From: Rhizobium sp. Leaf371
GTDB taxonomy: Bacteria > Pseudomonadota > Alphaproteobacteria > Rhizobiales > Rhizobiaceae
NCBI RefSeq assembly: GCF_001424045.1
Contig: NZ_LMQB01000012.1
Location: forward strand, 478,662-542,661
Length of the DNA stretch: 64,000 nt
Direction of reading: 5' to 3'
Shown here: piece by piece, positions 1 to 10,136 of the stretch
How the letters are laid out: each line of letters starts with the position of its first letter
Position numbering within the stretch: the stretch's first letter is position 1
Notes under the pieces: generated by a model
The model's database searches: none
Seen by the model: only the letters and a program-made list of their open reading frames with translations
Told to the model about the DNA's origin: nothing
Translations under genes and position numbers: made by a program

Positions 1-49
1 CGATCGTCACCATGAAGCGGCGAAAGAAGTAGATCTTGAGCGTGCTCAT
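1..49 (-). CDS. lptG: LptG, LPS export permease (N-terminal fragment, runs off the left edge)
   Basis: Only the first 16 codons are present. An ATG on the minus strand at 47-49 opens a frame reading MSTLKIYFFRRF, the short basic N-terminus typical of LptF/LptG permeases just before the first membrane helix. It begins four bases after the lptF stop codon on the same strand, the usual lptF-lptG order. LptG pairs with LptF to form the transmembrane part of the LptB2FG ABC transporter, which extracts LPS from the inner membrane. The identification rests on position plus a very short peptide. Confidence 0.75.
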   Translation of the reverse strand, partial: MSTLKIYFFRRFMVTI

Positions 50-53
50 CGGA

Positions 54-1223
54 TCAGCGCGCCTCCCGGTCGGAATTGCCGAAACGCAGCAGGCGAATCC
101 GGCCGGTCAGGTCGGCAAACTTCTCCTGGAAGGTCTTGGGAATCACAAGCCGCTTGTTGCTGGAGAGCTGGCGAATGCACAGGATCGTGGTGATCGCGGG
201 GATGATGTACATCAACGGCACGAACAGTCCGGTATCCTCTGCCCCGTTTGCCGCATAGAAGGTCATCCAGCGGAACAGCAGCATCAGCAGCAAAGCGGTC
301 GCCGTCGGGTGCAGGCGGGCCTCGCGGTGCGAGCGCGCGTCGCTGCTGACGACGAGGGCGATCAGCGCGAAGATGATCGGGAAGGTCCACTCCGTCAGCC
401 GGCGGTGCAGCTCGGCGACATAGGTCTGCGGACGGCGCTGATAGTTGCTGTCGGCGGGGTCGGGATGCAGAAGCGTGAAGAGATCCTGGTCCTGGGCGCG
501 CAGGGTGGCCGCGCCGACCTTGCGGGTCATCTCGGTCAGGTCGAAGGCGTAGCTGTCGAACTTGATGATGGAAACGCCGCCGTCCGGCAGCTTCCGGTGA
601 ACTTCGCCGTCCTTCATGACCAGGGCGGAACTCGCCTCGTCGATGGCGCCCTCGCGGGCATAATAGACGAACTCGACATTGGGGTCGCGCGCATCGCCGA
701 CGAAGATGCCGGTGAGAACGCCGCCGCCGCGCCGCCCGCCGATCTGGATGTAAAGGCCGTCCGCGATCTTGCGGAACGTGTTTTCCTGCACCACCGACGA
801 GAGCAGGTCGGCATTGGCGCTCGCGATCATCTGGCGCACCTCCTGGCGCACCACCGGCTCCAGGAAGTTGTCGACGGTGAAGGAGATCGCGCTCACGGCA
901 AGAGCCAGGCCGAGAATCGGTCGCAGGATGATGCCGCGGCTGCCGCCGGCTGATTCGATCACCGTCAGTTCCGAATCGCTGTTCATCGTCGCGAGCGCCT
1001 GGGTGATGCCGATGGCGAGCGCGAAGGGGAGGACGAGCGGAATGACGGTCGGAAGAATGAGGGTCGCGAGCTGGACGAACGCACCGATCGACTGGCCGGT
1101 ATCGGTCACCAGATTGATGCGCTGCAGCGCCTGCGTGGTCCAGATGATGCCGAGAACCGGCAGCAATGCCGACAGGAACATCTGCACGACACGGCGGAAG
1201 ATATAGCTTTGGAGAATGGTCAT
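54..1223 (-). CDS. lptF: LptF, LPS export ABC transporter permease
   Basis: This inner-membrane permease of the LptB2FGC complex moves lipopolysaccharide toward the periplasmic LptA bridge. The 389-residue product has three hydrophobic segments near the N-terminus (roughly residues 10-30, 60-85 and 95-115), a polar periplasmic region matching the beta-jellyroll domain, and three more hydrophobic segments in the last 130 residues. That is the standard six-helix YjgP/YjgQ layout. I start at the ATG giving MTILQSYIFRRV, which puts the basic RR motif right before helix 1. An in-frame ATG 63 bases upstream would add a Pro/Gly/Arg-rich extension unlike the family. Four bases separate its stop from the lptG start, so the two are almost certainly one transcript. 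It diverges from pepA, the usual rhizobial arrangement. Confidence 0.93.
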   Translation of the reverse strand: MTILQSYIFRRVVQMFLSALLPVLGIIWTTQALQRINLVTDTGQSIGAFVQLATLILPTVIPLVLPFALAIGITQALATMNSDSELTVIESAGGSRGIILRPILGLALAVSAISFTVDNFLEPVVRQEVRQMIASANADLLSSVVQENTFRKIADGLYIQIGGRRGGGVLTGIFVGDARDPNVEFVYYAREGAIDEASSALVMKDGEVHRKLPDGGVSIIKFDSYAFDLTEMTRKVGAATLRAQDQDLFTLLHPDPADSNYQRRPQTYVAELHRRLTEWTFPIIFALIALVVSSDARSHREARLHPTATALLLMLLFRWMTFYAANGAEDTGLFVPLMYIIPAITTILCIRQLSSNKRLVIPKTFQEKFADLTGRIRLLRFGNSDREAR

Positions 1224-1623
1224 CGCAGCCTGTTCCGGGCGCAGGCCGGCGCGGACGGGTCCGTCCGGCGGGCTGCTCTGGCGCATGAGCGCTGTTGGGC
1301 TTTGATCATCATCGATATCGCAGTAGCCAAGTTACTGAGGGCCCGCAACGCTCACACCGTCATCGGCGTCTAGATTTTCCCATTTGGTGTCTTTTTGGTG
1401 ACGCCTCGATCCGCGCCGGCGACGCTGTCGAACGGGCGCGTTTCGGGGCGCTGGCAACGGCGGAGGCAAACGGTCTGCGGGTTTCGCTTGGCCTTTGCGT
1501 TCCGTCACGCTACGTCGGTAGCGAAGACGCGATGAACGGTTGCCGACGTCGTGCCTGTGGAAAATCTTACCTTTGGGACGGTGCCCGGCTGAACGTCCGG
1601 GCTGCGGGAGAATCGGAGCGAAA
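1224..1623. other. Divergent intergenic region between lptF and pepA
   Basis: About 400 bases without a convincing gene separate two divergent start codons, so promoters for both must lie here. A short direct repeat, TTTGGTG, occurs at 1383-1389 and again at 1394-1400, one helical turn apart. A weak promoter-like pair, TTGCCG followed about 17 bases later by AATCTT, sits about 60 bases upstream of pepA. The overlapping reading frames here are Arg/Pro/Ser-rich and look like high-GC noise. Confidence 0.5.
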
Positions 1624-3111
<1,488 letters not shown>

Positions 3112-3137
3112 GCAACCCTGGAAGGCATGGCCCCGAC

Positions 3138-3599
3138 GTGACGGACATCCTGTTCTATCACCTGACCGAATCGAAGCTGGAAGATGCCCTGCCGCCGCTG
3201 GTCGACAAGAGTGTCGAGCGCGGCTGGCGGGTCGTCGTCCAGACGGCGGACGAGGAACGGCGCGACAGGCTGGACGAACAGCTCTGGACCTTTCGGGAGG
3301 ACAGCTTTCTCCCGCATGCCACCGATGAGGGCCCGCATGCCGCCGTATCGCCGGCAGACCAGCCGGTGCTGCTGACGACCGGCGACGGCAATGCCAACAA
3401 GGCGACCGTCCGCTTTCTGGTGGACGGCGCCGTGCCCCCGGATCTTACCGCCTACGACCGCGTCGTCTTCATGTTCGACGGCTACGACCAGCCGCAGCTG
3501 GAAGGCGCGCGCGCGCAGTGGAAACGGCTGAAGGGCGAAGGCCACGCGCTGACCTACTGGCAGCAGACGAGCGAGGGACGGTGGGAGAAGAAGGCGTGA
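3138..3599 (+). CDS. holC: DNA polymerase III chi subunit
   Basis: Chi is the clamp-loader accessory subunit that links the replicase to single-strand binding protein. The 153-residue product begins with TDILFYHLTES, typical of HolC, and has the conserved segments RGWRVVV, LWTF, SFLPH and VFMFDGYD in order. The start codon is GTG. The gene follows pepA with a short gap and its TGA stop overlaps the GTG start of the next gene (GTGA), so pepA, holC and the OsmC-like gene are probably co-transcribed. Length and motif order fit the family with no anomaly. Confidence 0.93.
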   Translation: MTDILFYHLTESKLEDALPPLVDKSVERGWRVVVQTADEERRDRLDEQLWTFREDSFLPHATDEGPHAAVSPADQPVLLTTGDGNANKATVRFLVDGAVPPDLTAYDRVVFMFDGYDQPQLEGARAQWKRLKGEGHALTYWQQTSEGRWEKKA

Positions 3600-4039
3600 G
3601 CGACGCGCCGGAAACGCCGCCGCTCAAGGCCCGCATCCGCCCGACGGGCGTCACCGCAAGCGTCGGCCGCACCGGCTTTCCGCATCTGACCAGCATGACC
3701 GGCGGTACGCTCGATATCGTCACCGGCGCCTCCCAGCCCGGCTTCAATCCCATCGATCTTCTCTACGCCTCGCTCTCCGCCTGCCTCGTGCTGAGCGCCC
3801 GCATCGCCGCGAGCCGCATGGGCATTCTCGGTGCGATCACCGATATCCGGGCGGAGGTCACGGGCGAAAAGACGAAGGACGAGCCAAGCCGCATCGCCCG
3901 CTTCGACGTGGTGTTCACGTTTTCGGGCGATCTGGATGCAGCCACCCGCCATCGACTGGCGGACGCCGCAGAGGAGATCTGCACCGTCAGCAACACGTTG
4001 CGGGGCGATGCCGCCTTCGACATCCGCCTGACGGATTGA
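3596..4039 (+). CDS. OsmC-like thiol peroxidase family protein
   Basis: OsmC/Ohr proteins are small cytosolic thiol-dependent peroxidases. This 147-residue protein carries the two family cysteines: one in the helix FNPIDLLYASLSACLVLS and one near the C-terminus in EEICTVSNTLRG. The GTG start overlaps the holC stop by four bases and is preceded by GGAG, which decides the start; the open frame extends 26 codons further upstream, but that stretch lies inside holC. The sequence looks like the general OsmC group rather than organic-hydroperoxide-specific Ohr, so the substrate is not assigned. It probably lies at the end of the pepA-holC transcript and is followed by a hairpin. Confidence 0.88.
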   Translation: MSDAPETPPLKARIRPTGVTASVGRTGFPHLTSMTGGTLDIVTGASQPGFNPIDLLYASLSACLVLSARIAASRMGILGAITDIRAEVTGEKTKDEPSRIARFDVVFTFSGDLDAATRHRLADAAEEICTVSNTLRGDAAFDIRLTD

Positions 4040-4052
4040 GCGCAGGGCGAGG

Positions 4053-4082
4053 GCGGCCGGTTGATCGCAATCGACCGGCCGC
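4053..4082. terminator. Hairpin between convergent genes
   Basis: A 13-bp stem (GCGGCCGGTTGAT paired with ATCGACCGGCCGC, one wobble) closes a 4-base loop between the stops of the OsmC-like gene and the dehydrogenase gene. There is no T-run on either side, so a role as a bidirectional terminator is plausible but not proven. Confidence 0.45.
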
Positions 4083-4097
4083 GTCGCCCGGCCGATC

Positions 4098-5027
4098 TCA
4101 ATCGTGAAACGCTTCGACCGTCTTGCGGCTGCCGAGCATGAAGATGTCGGCGATATGGCGCAGCGGCGCGACATCGACCTCGGAGCGACCCGAGCGGACA
4201 AGATCGTGGAAGCGGGCATAGAGCGTCGGATATTCCGTCTCCTGCTCATCGGCGCGCATGACGCCATCGACCGAAAGCCGCGCGCCGCCATTGCCGAGAA
4301 TCATCGTTCCCGCATCGGTCTCGACGATGATGTCCCAGCGATCGTCGCTCGACTGGCGGCGCCAGTCCATGTCGGCGGTCACGGGAATGCCGGAGGCGCT
4401 CTGGAAATCGATCTGGGCGGCGATCGGCGCATCGCGGTTTTCGGGAATTTCGAGCGTCGAGCGGGTGACGAAGACCGGCATCGGCAGGATATGCGTCATG
4501 ATCGAGAGGGCATTGATGCCGGGATCGAACACGCCGAGGCCGCCGGCTTCCCAGATCCAGTCCTGGTTCGGGTGCCAGCGCCGCACGTCCTCGTTCCAGA
4601 GGATATCGACGCGCGAGATGGTCTTGTCGGCGAGAAACGCCCGGGCCGGCTCGACCGCGGGTCCGAAGCGCGAATGCCAGCTGGTAAACAGCGTGACGTT
4701 CTTCTCCTTCGCCAGCGCTTCGAGAATCGCGACCTCGCTCAGCGTCGCACCCGGTGGCTTTTCCAGGAACACGTGCTTGCCCGCATCCAGCGCCTTGTGC
4801 GCGGCATCGAACCGGACCCGCGGCGGCATGCAGAGCGAAACCGCCTCGATCTCCGGCATGGCCGCCAGCATGTCTTCGATCGACGTGAAATTCTCGACGC
4901 CATCGACGCTGCCGTGCCGGCTTGCAGCGGCAACCAGCCGGTATCCGGGATTGTTGTGAATGGACGGCAGATGCTGATCGCGTGCGATCTTGCCAACGCC
5001 GACGACAGCAATAGAGATGGGGTTCAT
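4098..5027 (-). CDS. Aldose 1-dehydrogenase (L-arabinose/D-galactose type, Gfo/Idh/MocA family)
   Basis: The 309-residue protein has an N-terminal Rossmann fold (SIAVVGVGKIARDQHLPS, GxGxxA at about residues 9-14) and the EKPPGATL segment holding the catalytic Lys of the Gfo/Idh/MocA family. Sequence runs such as SLCMPPRVRF, VRRWHPNQDWIWE and GGLGVFDPGINALSI closely resemble the Azospirillum L-arabinose 1-dehydrogenase and D-galactose 1-dehydrogenase group, recalled from knowledge of that family. The reaction would be NAD(P)-dependent oxidation of an aldopyranose to the aldonolactone, the first step of a non-phosphorylative pathway. No other pathway genes adjoin it, so the in vivo sugar is uncertain. 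I choose the ATG at 5027 because the upstream in-frame sequence is unlike the family. Confidence 0.9.
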   Translation of the reverse strand: MNPISIAVVGVGKIARDQHLPSIHNNPGYRLVAAASRHGSVDGVENFTSIEDMLAAMPEIEAVSLCMPPRVRFDAAHKALDAGKHVFLEKPPGATLSEVAILEALAKEKNVTLFTSWHSRFGPAVEPARAFLADKTISRVDILWNEDVRRWHPNQDWIWEAGGLGVFDPGINALSIMTHILPMPVFVTRSTLEIPENRDAPIAAQIDFQSASGIPVTADMDWRRQSSDDRWDIIVETDAGTMILGNGGARLSVDGVMRADEQETEYPTLYARFHDLVRSGRSEVDVAPLRHIADIFMLGSRKTVEAFHD

Positions 5028-5196
5028 GGTGTTCCGCCAGATTGTATGACTTATGTCCGGCTTTGTACCAGAAAGGCCGGGGCGGGCAAGGCGCTCCGGC
5101 TGTCCGATAGGGACGCTTTTCGCGCCACGTCCCGAAAGGCGACGCCGGACCGGACCGGCCCGATCAACGCTTGCGGAAACAGACAGAGGAGATCGC

Positions 5197-6051
5197 ATGG
5201 CCCCGACGATACGCACCGCCACCCGACCAGAGATCGACCAGATCATCGAATGGGCCGCGCGCGAAGGCTGGAACCCCGGTCTCGACGATGCGAGCGCCTT
5301 CCACGCGGCCGATCCGGACGGTTTCTGGGTGGCGGAGGAGGGCGGTGCGCTGGCCGCCGCGATTTCGGTCGTTCGATTCGGGCTCGATTACGCCTTCCTC
5401 GGCTTCTACATGGCCCATCCCGACTTTCGCGGCCAGGGGCTCGGCTATGCTCTGTGGCAGGCGGCCTTGTCCGCGCAGGGGTCGCGCATCGTCGGCCTCG
5501 ACGGCGTCGTCGCCCAGCAGGCGAGCTACCAGCGTTCGGGCTTCGTCTATGCGCATGCCAACATGCGCTATGGCGGCACGCCGCAGGTCACCCCGCCGCC
5601 CGGCACGGATCTGGTCGAGGTCGCGCCGGTGCATCTGCCGCTGTTGGTCGCGTACGACGCCCGCTTTTCGCCCGCGCGTCGCAACGTCTTCCTCGCCCAG
5701 TGGCTGAAGGCGCAGCCGACCCGCCAGAGCGTGGCGCTGCTGCGCGGCACCGAGATCCAGGGCTATGGGACGATTCGCACCTGCCGCGAGGGCCAGAAGA
5801 TCGGCCCGCTCTTTGCCGATACGGAGACCGGCGCCGATCTGCTCTTCCGGAAGCTGGTCGCGACCGGCCTGGAGATGGGCGGCGACGGTCAGATCTTCCT
5901 CGATATACCCGAGCCGAACGGGGCCGCAAAGGCGCTCTGCGACCGCTACAATCTCAAACCCGTGTTCGAGACGGCCCGGATGTATCGCGGCGCAGTGCCC
6001 GATCTGCCGCTCGCCCGCATCTTCGGCATCACGACCTTCGAACTCGGATAG
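5197..6051 (+). CDS. GNAT family N-acetyltransferase
   Basis: A 284-residue cytosolic protein with an N-terminal GNAT domain: the acetyl-CoA loop appears as HPDFRGQGLGYALW (Q/RxxGxG/A pattern) at about residues 75-90, followed by the YQRSGFVYAH strand typical of the fold. The second half, from about residue 125, resembles the Acetyltransf_18 extension found in two-domain YitH-like acetyltransferases (for example IFLDIPEPNGAAKALCDRYNLKPVFETARMY as a region). The ATG at 5197 is preceded by AGAGGA. It is divergent from the dehydrogenase and convergent with the peptidase gene seven bases beyond. The acetyl acceptor cannot be predicted. Confidence 0.87.
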   Translation: MAPTIRTATRPEIDQIIEWAAREGWNPGLDDASAFHAADPDGFWVAEEGGALAAAISVVRFGLDYAFLGFYMAHPDFRGQGLGYALWQAALSAQGSRIVGLDGVVAQQASYQRSGFVYAHANMRYGGTPQVTPPPGTDLVEVAPVHLPLLVAYDARFSPARRNVFLAQWLKAQPTRQSVALLRGTEIQGYGTIRTCREGQKIGPLFADTETGADLLFRKLVATGLEMGGDGQIFLDIPEPNGAAKALCDRYNLKPVFETARMYRGAVPDLPLARIFGITTFELG

Positions 6052-6057
6052 GCTGCG

Positions 6058-8121
6058 TCACGCCTCCGGCGTCATGATGGTCTGCCGCAGGAAGCTGTAG
6101 CCGGTCGCGACGCGGGCGGCGGAGGCCGCCGTGTCGCCTTCGCCGCCATGGCCGCCGGAGGTGAACTCGTGGAAGACGGGATCGTGGCCGAGCTCTCGAA
6201 GCTGCGCGGCAAAGCGGCGGGCATGCGAGGGATGCACCCGGTCGTCATTGCTGGAGCTCTCGATATAGATTGGGGGATAGGCAACCTCCGCGGCCGGGCG
6301 CACCGCCTGCAGCGGCGAATAGGCCAGCATCGCCTCGCGGTCCTGCGCATTGTCGGGATCGCCGTATTCGTCCATCCAGGCGCGCCCGGCCGGAAACGTG
6401 TGGAAGCGCAGCAGGTCGAGCACCGGCACCTGGCACCAGACCGCGCCGAAAAGCGCAGGGTACCGCGTCAGCATGACCCCGGTCAGAAGCCCGCCATTGC
6501 TGCCGCCATTGCAGGCGATGTGCCGGGGCTTGCTGTAGCCGCGGGCGACGAGATCCTTGGCGATCGCCGCAAAATCCGCAAAGGCCCGGTGCCGCCCTTC
6601 GCGCTTGGCCGCGCGGTGCCATTCCGCCCCGAATTCGCCGCCGCCGCGGATATAGGCCTGCACATAGGCGCCGCCCTGGTCCAGCCAGCGCCCGGTCACG
6701 CCGGAGTAATAGGGCTGCAGCGGCACTTCGAAGCCGCCATAGCCATAGAGGAGCACGGGGAGGGCGCCCATCTCGAACTTTGCGGGCAAGACGAGCCGAT
6801 ACGGCACCGCCGTCCCGTCCTCGGACGTCGCTTCCAGCAGCAGGCTCGACATGCCGCTCGCATCGAAATAGCTGGGCGAGGCCGCGATGGGCTGAAGCAC
6901 CAGCGGCCTCGTCCGGTCGGAAAGCGCGAGCCTGTAGAGCGTCGGCGGACGAAGGAAGCCCTGTCCGGACACGATCAGCGTGTCGTCGCCCAGATGCAGG
7001 TCGGAATAGAGCGGATAATAGGACAGCGTCTCCACGCCGTCGGGCAGCGTGAGCTCGAACGGCTCGGCCTCCGCATTGCCGAGATCGATCAGAAACAGGC
7101 GCGGCGTCATGTTGTCGGCGATGGTGAAGACGCACCAGTCGCGCAGCAGCGCGAAATCGGTGCAGAACCGGCGGTCCGACGGCGTGAACAGCACGCGCGC
7201 CGGGGATGGCGGACGGTCGCTGCCGAGGCGAACGGGCAATTCCTGCAGTACCAGCGAGCCGCTCGGAACGCGCTCGTCCGTCTTTGCCCGCCACAGGCAG
7301 AAGCGATGGTTGAAGCCGGCATCGCTCTCGCGCGGGATATCGACCGGCACCGGCGGTGCGGCGTTTTTCGAGATCACATGGCTCGCCGTGCCGATCGTGT
7401 GGACCGCCGTGAAGATCGCCAACCGGTCGTCTGCCGAGAGGCCATCGCTCTGCCCGGCCATCTCGGAGCCGTAGACCGTCGCATAAGCGGTCACGTCGCT
7501 GTCATCGGCGGCAAAGACCGGCTCGGCCGACGCCACATCCTGCCCCCGCGCCACGCGACGGCCGACCCGCGGCCAGCTCGACTGCGTGGCCGACGCCCGG
7601 TCGATCGAGCCGAAATAGAGGATGCTGTCGAGGCTTTCCCAGCTGGCGTGCGAACGCGCAAGCGGGGTCTCGAACCCACCCGCGACGAAGGAGAGGCTCT
7701 TGCAGTCGAATTCGCGAAAGAGGCGCAGGTCCGATCCGCCGTCCGAGAGCGACAGGAGAACGCGCGAGGGCTCCCACGGGCAGGTGACGGCGCCGCGCCA
7801 GATCCAGGTTCGCCCAGTCGTGGCGTTATAGGCGTCGAGATCGAACATTGTCTCCCACGCCGCTTCCGGCACGGGGGCCTGGTCTGCCGGCAGCCTCTGC
7901 CAGACGCCCATCGGGTTGCGTGCGGTCTTGCGAAACGTCGTCAGCCAGTCGCCGCGCCGGGTGAAGTGGATCAGCTTGTCTTCCCGCTCCATCATCGCCT
8001 TGAAGGCCGCGGCATCGGCCGCAAAGGCCTCGGTCTTCAAAGCCGCGTCCGAGCGTGCGTTCTCGCGCGCCACGAAGTCGAGCGTGCGGGCATCGTCGTC
8101 GGTCTCGAGGTAAAGGTGCAT
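6058..8121 (-). CDS. Prolyl oligopeptidase family serine peptidase (S9A)
   Basis: The 687-residue product has the two-part architecture of S9 oligopeptidases: an N-terminal seven-bladed propeller region and a C-terminal alpha/beta hydrolase. The nucleophile elbow is GGSNGG (in CNGGSNGGLL), the acid lies in SSNDDRVHP and the catalytic His in GGHGG, in the right order near the C-terminus. No signal peptide is seen, so it is predicted to be cytosolic. Such enzymes cut short Pro-containing peptides; the S9 subgroup here lacks a clear preference. The start at 8121 gives MHLYLETDDDARTLDF; an upstream in-frame start adds 26 Arg/Pro-rich residues and is rejected. It lies 55 bases downstream of the ABC-F gene on the same strand. 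Confidence 0.92.
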   Translation of the reverse strand: MHLYLETDDDARTLDFVARENARSDAALKTEAFAADAAAFKAMMEREDKLIHFTRRGDWLTTFRKTARNPMGVWQRLPADQAPVPEAAWETMFDLDAYNATTGRTWIWRGAVTCPWEPSRVLLSLSDGGSDLRLFREFDCKSLSFVAGGFETPLARSHASWESLDSILYFGSIDRASATQSSWPRVGRRVARGQDVASAEPVFAADDSDVTAYATVYGSEMAGQSDGLSADDRLAIFTAVHTIGTASHVISKNAAPPVPVDIPRESDAGFNHRFCLWRAKTDERVPSGSLVLQELPVRLGSDRPPSPARVLFTPSDRRFCTDFALLRDWCVFTIADNMTPRLFLIDLGNAEAEPFELTLPDGVETLSYYPLYSDLHLGDDTLIVSGQGFLRPPTLYRLALSDRTRPLVLQPIAASPSYFDASGMSSLLLEATSEDGTAVPYRLVLPAKFEMGALPVLLYGYGGFEVPLQPYYSGVTGRWLDQGGAYVQAYIRGGGEFGAEWHRAAKREGRHRAFADFAAIAKDLVARGYSKPRHIACNGGSNGGLLTGVMLTRYPALFGAVWCQVPVLDLLRFHTFPAGRAWMDEYGDPDNAQDREAMLAYSPLQAVRPAAEVAYPPIYIESSSNDDRVHPSHARRFAAQLRELGHDPVFHEFTSGGHGGEGDTAASAARVATGYSFLRQTIMTPEA

Positions 8122-8176
8122 GGGGGTCTGCCTTTCCGTGGAAGCCGGTCTTAGGATATGAAAAGAAGGCGGACCG

Positions 8177-10060
8177 TCAGCCGGCCATCGCCTCCTCATA
8201 TTGTGCGGACAGGTCCAGCCATTGCTCTTCGGCCGAGCCCAGCTTCGCCGCCGTCTCGCCGCGCTGCTTCACCTTCTCGGCGGCCTTGGCGGGAAACTTC
8301 TCGTAGAGCACCGGGTCCGCAAGTTCTGCATCAAGCGCCTGAATCTGTTTCTCAAGCTTTGCCGTCAAGGACTCGAGATCATTGATCTTCTTGCGCAGCG
8401 GCGCGAGCGTTGCCCGCTTCTCCGCATTCGCCTTGCGCTGCTCCGCCTTCGACGTCGCGTCCTCGATCACCTCAGGTTTTTCGTCTTTTTTTTTGCCCGA
8501 GGAGACGATGAGGCCGCGATATTCCTCCATATCGCCGTCGAAATTGGTCACCGTGCCGTTGTTGACCAGCCACAGCCGGTCGACGGTCGCCTCGATCAGG
8601 TGCCGGTCGTGCGAGATCAGGATGACGGCGCCGTCGTAATCGTTCAGCGCCTCGATCAGCGCGCGGCGGCTGTCGATGTCGAGATGGTTGGTCGGCTCGT
8701 CGAGGATCAGGAGGTTGGGGTGATGAAAGGCCGCAAGCCCCATCAGCAGGCGCGCCTTCTCGCCGCCGGAAAGGTCCTTGGCCGCCGTCGACATCTTCTC
8801 GGTCGCAAGGCCCATCTGCGCCACGCGGGCACGGACCTTCGCCTCGGCAATGCCCGGCATCAGCCGGCGGACATGCTCGACCGGCGAGTCCGCCGGCACG
8901 AGATCGTCCATCTGGTGCTGCGCGAAGAAGCCGATCTTCAGGTTCGGCGCCAGCTTGATCTCGCCGCCATCCGCATCGAGCCGGCCGGAGACGAACTTCG
9001 CGAAGGTCGATTTGCCGTTGCCGTTCGAGCCGAGCAGCGCGATGCGGTCGTCATTGTCGATCCGCAGTGTGATGTTCTTCAGGATCGGCTTGCCCGTGAC
9101 GTAGCCGACGGAGGCGTTCTGCAGCTGGATGATCGGCGAGGCCGGCTGCTTCTCGGGAACCGGAAAGGTGATCGGCTGGACATGGTCCTCGATCACGGAG
9201 GCGACGGTGCCCATGCGCTCCAGCGCCTTGACGCGGCTCTGCGCCTGCCGGGCCTTCGACGCCTTGGCCTTGAAGCGGTCGATGAAGGATTGCAGGTGCT
9301 TGCGCGCCGCATCGTTCTTCACCTTGGCCTTCGCCTGCAACTCGTTCGCCTCGGCGCGCTGGCGCTCGAACTGGTCGTAGGAACCGCGATAGAAGGTCAG
9401 CTTCTGCTGGTCGAGATGGATGATGGCGTTGACGGCGGTGTTCAGCAGGTCGCGGTCGTGGCTGATGATGATGACGGTGTGGGGATAGCGGCGGATATAA
9501 TCCTCCAGCCACAGCGTGCCTTCGAGGTCGAGATAGTTGGTCGGCTCGTCGAGCAGCAGCAGGTCCGGCTCCGAGAACAGCACGGCGGCCAGCGCCACGC
9601 GCATGCGCCACCCGCCCGAAAAGGACGAGGCCGGGCGCAATTGCGCCTCGTGGTCGAAGCCGAGGCCGGCGAGGATCGACGCGGCGCGCGCTTCGGCCGA
9701 ATGCGCTTGGATATCGGCGAGCCGCATCTGGATATCGGCGATCCGGTGGGGGTCGGTCGCCGTCTCGGCTTCGGCGAGCAGCGCCTCGCGCTCCTTGTCG
9801 GCCTTCAGCACGATCTCGATCAGCGGCTCTTCGGTGCCCGGGGCTTCCTGCGCCACCTGGCCCATGCGGGCATTCTTGGGAATGGAGATCGATCCGCTCT
9901 CGCTTTCCATCTGCCCGGTGAGGATGCGAAACAGCGTCGATTTGCCGGCACCGTTGCGCCCCACGAGGCCGGCCTTCGTGCCCTCGGGCAGCGAAATATT
10001 GGCGTGGTCGATCAGGAGGCGTCCGGCGATGCGGGCCGAGAGATTGGATATCGTAATCAT
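8177..10060 (-). CDS. ABC-F family ATPase (ribosome-associated, Uup/YheS-like)
   Basis: The 627-residue soluble protein contains two ABC ATPase domains in tandem and no membrane segment, which defines ABC-F. Walker A motifs are GRNGAGKS near residue 35 and GSNGNGKS near residue 345; signature motifs are FSGGWRMR and LSGGEKAR; both Walker B motifs end LLLDEPTN or LILDEPTN. Between the domains is a charged linker (about 240-300) typical of the P-site tRNA interaction motif. The C-terminus (about 540-620) is a predicted coiled coil rich in Lys, Glu and Ala. ABC-F proteins act on the translating ribosome. A run of nine A residues in the coding strand encodes KKK just before the C-terminal extension and could be prone to slippage. 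Confidence 0.92.
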   Translation of the reverse strand: MITISNLSARIAGRLLIDHANISLPEGTKAGLVGRNGAGKSTLFRILTGQMESESGSISIPKNARMGQVAQEAPGTEEPLIEIVLKADKEREALLAEAETATDPHRIADIQMRLADIQAHSAEARAASILAGLGFDHEAQLRPASSFSGGWRMRVALAAVLFSEPDLLLLDEPTNYLDLEGTLWLEDYIRRYPHTVIIISHDRDLLNTAVNAIIHLDQQKLTFYRGSYDQFERQRAEANELQAKAKVKNDAARKHLQSFIDRFKAKASKARQAQSRVKALERMGTVASVIEDHVQPITFPVPEKQPASPIIQLQNASVGYVTGKPILKNITLRIDNDDRIALLGSNGNGKSTFAKFVSGRLDADGGEIKLAPNLKIGFFAQHQMDDLVPADSPVEHVRRLMPGIAEAKVRARVAQMGLATEKMSTAAKDLSGGEKARLLMGLAAFHHPNLLILDEPTNHLDIDSRRALIEALNDYDGAVILISHDRHLIEATVDRLWLVNNGTVTNFDGDMEEYRGLIVSSGKKKDEKPEVIEDATSKAEQRKANAEKRATLAPLRKKINDLESLTAKLEKQIQALDAELADPVLYEKFPAKAAEKVKQRGETAAKLGSAEEQWLDLSAQYEEAMAG

Positions 10061-10104
10061 GCCGGCGTTTTGGCCGATGTGGGGCCGGAAGGCAAGAGAA
10101 GCCG

Positions 10105-10125
10105 CCGGCCGGATATGCCGGCCGG
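10105..10125 (-). terminator. Hairpin after the GGDEF-like gene
   Basis: CCGGCCGG is repeated in inverted orientation around a 5-base loop between the stop of the GGDEF-like gene and the start of the ABC-F gene. It is a strong GC stem but has only a short pyrimidine tract after it on the minus strand, so termination would be partial at best. Confidence 0.35.
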
Positions 10126-10136
10126 GCAGGGGGCCG

